Of a DNA stretch of 5,912 nt, positions 4,488 through 5,912 are shown piece after piece. Made by a program: the position numbers and the translations under genes. The notes below the pieces were generated by a model that was not told the origin of the DNA, ran no database searches, and saw nothing but the letters and a program-made list of their open reading frames with translations. How positions within the stretch are numbered: the stretch's first letter is position 1; every line of letters starts with the position of its first letter. The stretch covers positions 1 through 5,912 of the forward strand of contig DDIC01000003.1 in NCBI GenBank assembly GCA_002338335.1, given 5' to 3'. This DNA comes from Bacteroidetes bacterium UBA1860 (GTDB lineage Bacteria > Bacteroidota > Rhodothermia > Balneolales > Balneolaceae).

Positions 4488-5912
4488 ATGAATCTCTATT
4501 CTAAATCTATACACCAGCACGCTTATGTCCTCTGTTTGCTGTGCATTCCATTAAATCTAAGCTTTGGCCAAAATGCTTCCATTCCTATACCACTCATTCC
4601 TCAAGATGGTCAAAAACAAGTACAAGATGCAGGAGTAGATCCCAATGAGAGAGTCCAAGTCACGTATACTTGGTCAAGTGTAAAAGGGGCACAGGAATAT
4701 GAAGTTTGGATGTTGGGAATAGGTTGTGGCCCTCATTCTGGTAACCATAGTGGTGGAGGGCCAGAGTGGACATGGCCTACAGGTCACCTGGGCGTTTTAC
4801 CAAAAATCTATAGTCACTCGGACACTACAGCTACATCAGGTAGCGATGATATCTGCGGGCCAACCTACAGTCAAGATTATTGGTGGAAGGTTAGGGCTGT
4901 CATAGATGACTCTGCACATGCATGGAGCGATTATAGCCATTTTACTTCGACCGATATACGAACTCCAAACGACAAGGATCAACAGCTACTAGACCTTGTT
5001 GGTTGGATGAAGCCAACCGTTTGGGACTCAACCAAGTTTCATTATACAGCAGACATCGATACTAATATGCTCAATCTTCACAAAGAGCTTTACAAGGCTC
5101 ATGGTAATTTGGTTGGACATTTTAATTATCACGTTTACATATTTGGTCCTGATGAAACTCTTTGGGGGCCTGTATTAGACATCAACAATGAGAACTGCGA
5201 GGCTGCAGGCCATTGGTGTGATGGACAGCCTCACTATATGGGTATTGCAAGAGGTAATTCTATTTTCGAAGACGGTCCTTATCCCAATTTAGGTATTGGC
5301 CATGGGTGGTCGACGATGTCGCCTCAAGAACTATTCGAGAGTAAAAAGCCCCTTGCTGATGGAGAAGCCGCTATTGCCGATGTTCATGAGTTTACCCATG
5401 TATTTGAAGGGACTCGCATGATGAGTGGTGGATCGAAGTATGGGTTATGGTATGCACACATGACATCCGATGGCGGATTTAGATTCCCTTTTCTGAGAGA
5501 TTATGCCATAGACATTCAATCAAAGTATGTGGATGGAATCACATTTGGCGCATTAGACTCATTGGGTAATTATTATGAAACCACCTCGTGGGGTGTTGAT
5601 ACTGAACGCCGCGCATTCTATGGCATAATAAGTGGGGAATATGATGGACCCTTGAGCCCTGGCAAAAGAGACTCTTTGATTGTTGCTGGTAACTTGACAT
5701 ATGGAGGTATGCTCGCTGGATACTATCTAGCTTACCTGACGAGCAATCAGCAAGTTTACATTGATAAATATGATGACCGGGCGTGGACAAAGCCCTTTGA
5801 ACAAGCCTTTGAGGACGCCTATGGTATGACGCAATTAGAGTTCAGCCAGGCCTTCTATGATTGGTATACCACTGTCGATCCTTTGAAGTGGACGTACATC
5901 CTTCCAACGGAA
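4488..5912 (+). CDS. secreted HExxH metalloprotease with FN3-like domain (3' end outside window)
   Basis: An open frame of 475 codons runs from the ATG at 4488 to the window edge without a stop, so the gene is truncated by the window. The start follows an A-rich stretch (ACATTAAACAAACC). Residues 1-27 form a signal peptide ending LNLSFG before Gln28, so the protein is exported. Residues about 33-155 look like a fibronectin type III-type domain, with strands VTYTWSSVKGAQEYEVWM and YWWKVRAVIDDSAHAWSDYS, interrupted by a Gly/His-rich insertion at about 77-128. The catalytic region contains DVHEFTHVFEG: His300, Glu301 and His304 form a zincin HExxH site. The later segment YGGMLAGYYLAYL, and FEQAFEDAYGMTQLEFSQAF near 437-456, resembles the C-terminal helices of gluzincin (peptidase MA-like) domains. 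In such enzymes a Trp-x-x-Glu-Gly motif about 20 residues downstream supplies the third ligand; here the matching segment is LWYAHM, with His324 at that place. The substrate is unknown. More domains, possibly a sorting domain, may follow beyond the edge. Confidence 0.8.
   Translation, partial: MNLYSKSIHQHAYVLCLLCIPLNLSFGQNASIPIPLIPQDGQKQVQDAGVDPNERVQVTYTWSSVKGAQEYEVWMLGIGCGPHSGNHSGGGPEWTWPTGHLGVLPKIYSHSDTTATSGSDDICGPTYSQDYWWKVRAVIDDSAHAWSDYSHFTSTDIRTPNDKDQQLLDLVGWMKPTVWDSTKFHYTADIDTNMLNLHKELYKAHGNLVGHFNYHVYIFGPDETLWGPVLDINNENCEAAGHWCDGQPHYMGIARGNSIFEDGPYPNLGIGHGWSTMSPQELFESKKPLADGEAAIADVHEFTHVFEGTRMMSGGSKYGLWYAHMTSDGGFRFPFLRDYAIDIQSKYVDGITFGALDSLGNYYETTSWGVDTERRAFYGIISGEYDGPLSPGKRDSLIVAGNLTYGGMLAGYYLAYLTSNQQVYIDKYDDRAWTKPFEQAFEDAYGMTQLEFSQAFYDWYTTVDPLKWTYILPTE

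Noticed and set aside
5539..5790. 83-codon minus-strand open frame
   Set aside because: It is antisense to the metalloprotease frame, which stays open through this stretch and has recognisable structure; the antisense translation is low-complexity and His/Gln/Ser-rich.

Overview
The window looks like chromosomal DNA from a member of the Bacteroidota/Balneolota (FCB) group. The reasons are AT-leaning sequence, A/T-rich start regions with no clear Shine-Dalgarno motif, several small exported or lipoprotein genes, and a lipoprotein combining divergent InlB-type repeats with FG-GAP/VCBS repeats. This placement is an inference from style, not from a marker gene. No tRNA, rRNA, CRISPR array, transposase or integrase was seen.

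Layout: (1) Positions 35-1097 hold two plus-strand genes 22 bp apart, a small outer-membrane beta-barrel protein and an NTF2/SnoaL-like lipoprotein, probably one transcript. (2) Positions 1112-1379 hold a minus-strand broken copy of the cupin gene that is intact at 3552-4028; 209 bp, including the metal-binding HxH motif, are missing and the frame is shifted. (3) Positions 1519-3384 (coding probably starts upstream, near 1474) hold a large plus-strand lipoprotein with two InlB-like repeats and an FG-GAP/VCBS propeller. Its signal peptide is encoded upstream of the first recognisable start codon. (4) Positions 3389-3544 hold a minus-strand reading frame that looks like the last part of a Gfo/Idh/MocA oxidoreductase, a gene remnant. 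(5) Positions 3552-4294 hold a minus-strand pair, a YgaP-like (DUF2892) two-helix membrane protein followed by an intact cupin lipoprotein. (6) A divergent intergenic region carries a 26-nt dyad. (7) From 4488 to the right edge runs a 475-codon open frame with no stop in the window, a secreted zincin-type metalloprotease with an FN3-like N-terminal domain and an HEFTH motif.

No dedicated new system is evident. The most interesting structure is the middle region. A 2.4-kb segment carrying the VCBS lipoprotein and the oxidoreductase remnant is bracketed by direct copies of the cupin gene. The left copy is a mosaic: its 3' half is about 97% identical to the intact gene and its 5' half about 87%. 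This points to rearrangement by duplication, deletion and possibly gene conversion. The second point of interest is the metalloprotease, where a histidine sits where gluzincins of this layout usually have their third zinc ligand, glutamate.
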